Source of the DNA: Phellopilus nigrolimitatus
Lineage: Eukaryota > Basidiomycota > Agaricomycetes > Hymenochaetales > Hymenochaetaceae
Assembly: GCA_021029095.1 (NCBI GenBank)
Contig: JAJOHG010000001.1
Span: forward strand, 2,232,001 to 2,296,000
DNA length: 64,000 nt
Direction: 5' to 3'
The notes under the pieces were generated by a model. That model did not search any database. It saw only the letters and a list, made by a program, of their open reading frames with translations, and had not been told where the DNA came from. Within the stretch, counting starts at the first letter, position 1; each line of letters opens with the position of its first letter. Position numbers and translations under genes: made by a program. Positions 62,950 through 64,000 of this stretch are shown piece by piece.

Positions 62950-64000
62950 TTACAGCTCAGTCCATCCGCCACCTTCATTTGGCTCCGCAGCGAACAACGA
63001 CAATACGAAAATGATGACACTCGCGCCCGCACGCATTCCGAGTCCACGATATAGCTGCCCGATACCTGTGTTCTTCAGCCAGCTCTCCTCCTGCACACCC
63101 ACCTCCTCTGTTCCTTCTTTACCTTTGCCCTTCTCCTGTACTCGTGATGCTCGGCGCTCGCGTTTGCGTCGGCGCAACGGCAAGTCCGAGCGCTCTTCCG
63201 CAAGGATCGAGTACAGTGTATCGACAATTCCCGCATACGGGCGGGAACGAACCTCGACGCATGTTGCCAGCACGGGTGCCATCCCGCGCGGCTGGACCTG
63301 CAGGCGGCGACGGACAGTCTCGACGGGGAGCGTGACGAGGAGACTAACACACGCGCCACCGAGCTGCGCTAGCGCCCAGAGGAGTGGATGTGTATCCTCC
63401 ACGACAGATGTGCCAAGGACACGCGAGAAGAGGCGTGCGCAAAAGTGCGGTGCGGCCGCGGCGACGAGTGGGGTAAGTGTGCAGTCGAGGAGCGTAGGGT
63501 AGAGCAGATTAGGATGGAGGTAAAGCCCGCGAAAGCCGCCCTCGTGCAGCAGGATGTGATTGAGTGCGTCAAGCGGTCCCGTGTAGCGCCGGTGTTTCGA
63601 GACGGACGTCTGTACGATTAGGCGCGTGCGTATGAGATCGAGTGGGGATAGAAGGAACCCTGTGACGAGTTTGGAGGCGACGGGGAGGAGAAAAGGATGT
63701 GCACGTGCAAATACGGTAGGAGACGGGGCGATAGAGACCGTTGTGAAGACAGAGGTGAGGATAGAGTGTATTATGGGCTGTAATGAGGATTCAAGGAACG
63801 TCTTTACGCAGCCTGTAGCGGTACCTGAAACAGAGTGGCTCAGTATCCAAAACCTTATGGAAGAAGGTCGCGTGAAGAGCATGCGTACCTTTCCAAAGAG
63901 CAAGCCACCCTTCAGGCTTCCAGCGCGTAATTTCTTTGATCATCTGCCAGACGCCATCGACGCTGCCGGGAGGAAGGACCCAATCTGGACGCGTTGCGTT
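62950..64000 (-). CDS. UGO1-like mitochondrial carrier-fold protein, 5' end outside the window
   Basis: A carrier-family protein of the mitochondrial outer membrane that works with fusion GTPases. The part inside the window starts upstream of VDGVWQMIKEITRWKPEGWL|ALWK at the right edge, then a splice (minus strand, GTACGC...TTTCAG) joins GTATGCVKTFLESSLQPIIH. The single carrier signature LSPLDLIRTRLIVQTSVSKH is followed by YTGPLDALNHILLHEGGFRG and LYLHPNLLYPTLLDCTLTPL. A second repeat VTLPVETVRRRLQVQPRG is partly degenerate, as in the Ugo1 group, and a charged linker (KRERRASRVQEKGKGKEG) precedes the stop at 62950. Partial: the N-terminus is missing. Confidence 0.85.

Overview
The window looks like a chromosomal segment of an agaricomycete basidiomycete fungus. 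Genes are densely interrupted by introns of about 50-65 nt, and every recognisable conserved gene is fungal. The FunK1-type protein kinase, the DUF6534 membrane protein, the Ams2/Spt21-like regulator and the large-subunit catalase with a C-terminal DJ-1/GAT-like domain are typical of mushroom-forming fungi. No species can be named from sequence alone.

Layout, left to right: NRAMP metal transporter (-); a 342-bp MITE-like element just upstream of MED6 (+); AP-3 sigma subunit (-); left copy of a segmental repeat carrying an intact FunK1 kinase and an F-box remnant (about 7.1-10.9 kb); SGT1/ecdysoneless (-) and V-ATPase subunit F (+), sharing a 122-bp divergent promoter; TIM21 (-); histone H3 (-); catalase (+). 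From about 20.8 to 28.5 kb there is a gene-poor stretch with an orphan promoter-like site and broken coding-like tracts. Then come a C2H2 zinc-finger factor (+), a DUF6534 membrane protein (+), MCM5 (-), a reverse transcriptase/RNase H retroelement of DIRS-like type (+), the GEP4 phosphatase (+), an Ams2/Spt21-like protein (-), an OPT oligopeptide transporter (-), a TauD-type dioxygenase (+), a bZIP factor (-) and NPL4 (-). The right, inverted copy of the FunK1/F-box repeat (about 56.7-60.2 kb) ends next to a tRNA-Gln gene, followed by a Nudix hydrolase (+) and a UGO1-like mitochondrial carrier (-) that runs off the right edge.

Most genes are unrelated housekeeping functions (transcription, replication, chromatin, mitochondrial import and lipid metabolism, vacuole acidification, protein degradation, transport), and no metabolic cluster is visible. 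The most distinctive structure is the inverted repeat. Two similar segments of about 3.6-3.8 kb in opposite orientation bracket about 46 kb of essential genes. The left kinase is open throughout and the right one has two frameshifts. The F-box remnant is broken differently in each copy, and the left copy holds a 127-bp insertion with a 7-bp target duplication that the right copy lacks. Splice sites were placed by eye from reading frame and family conservation, so individual exon edges may be off where noted.
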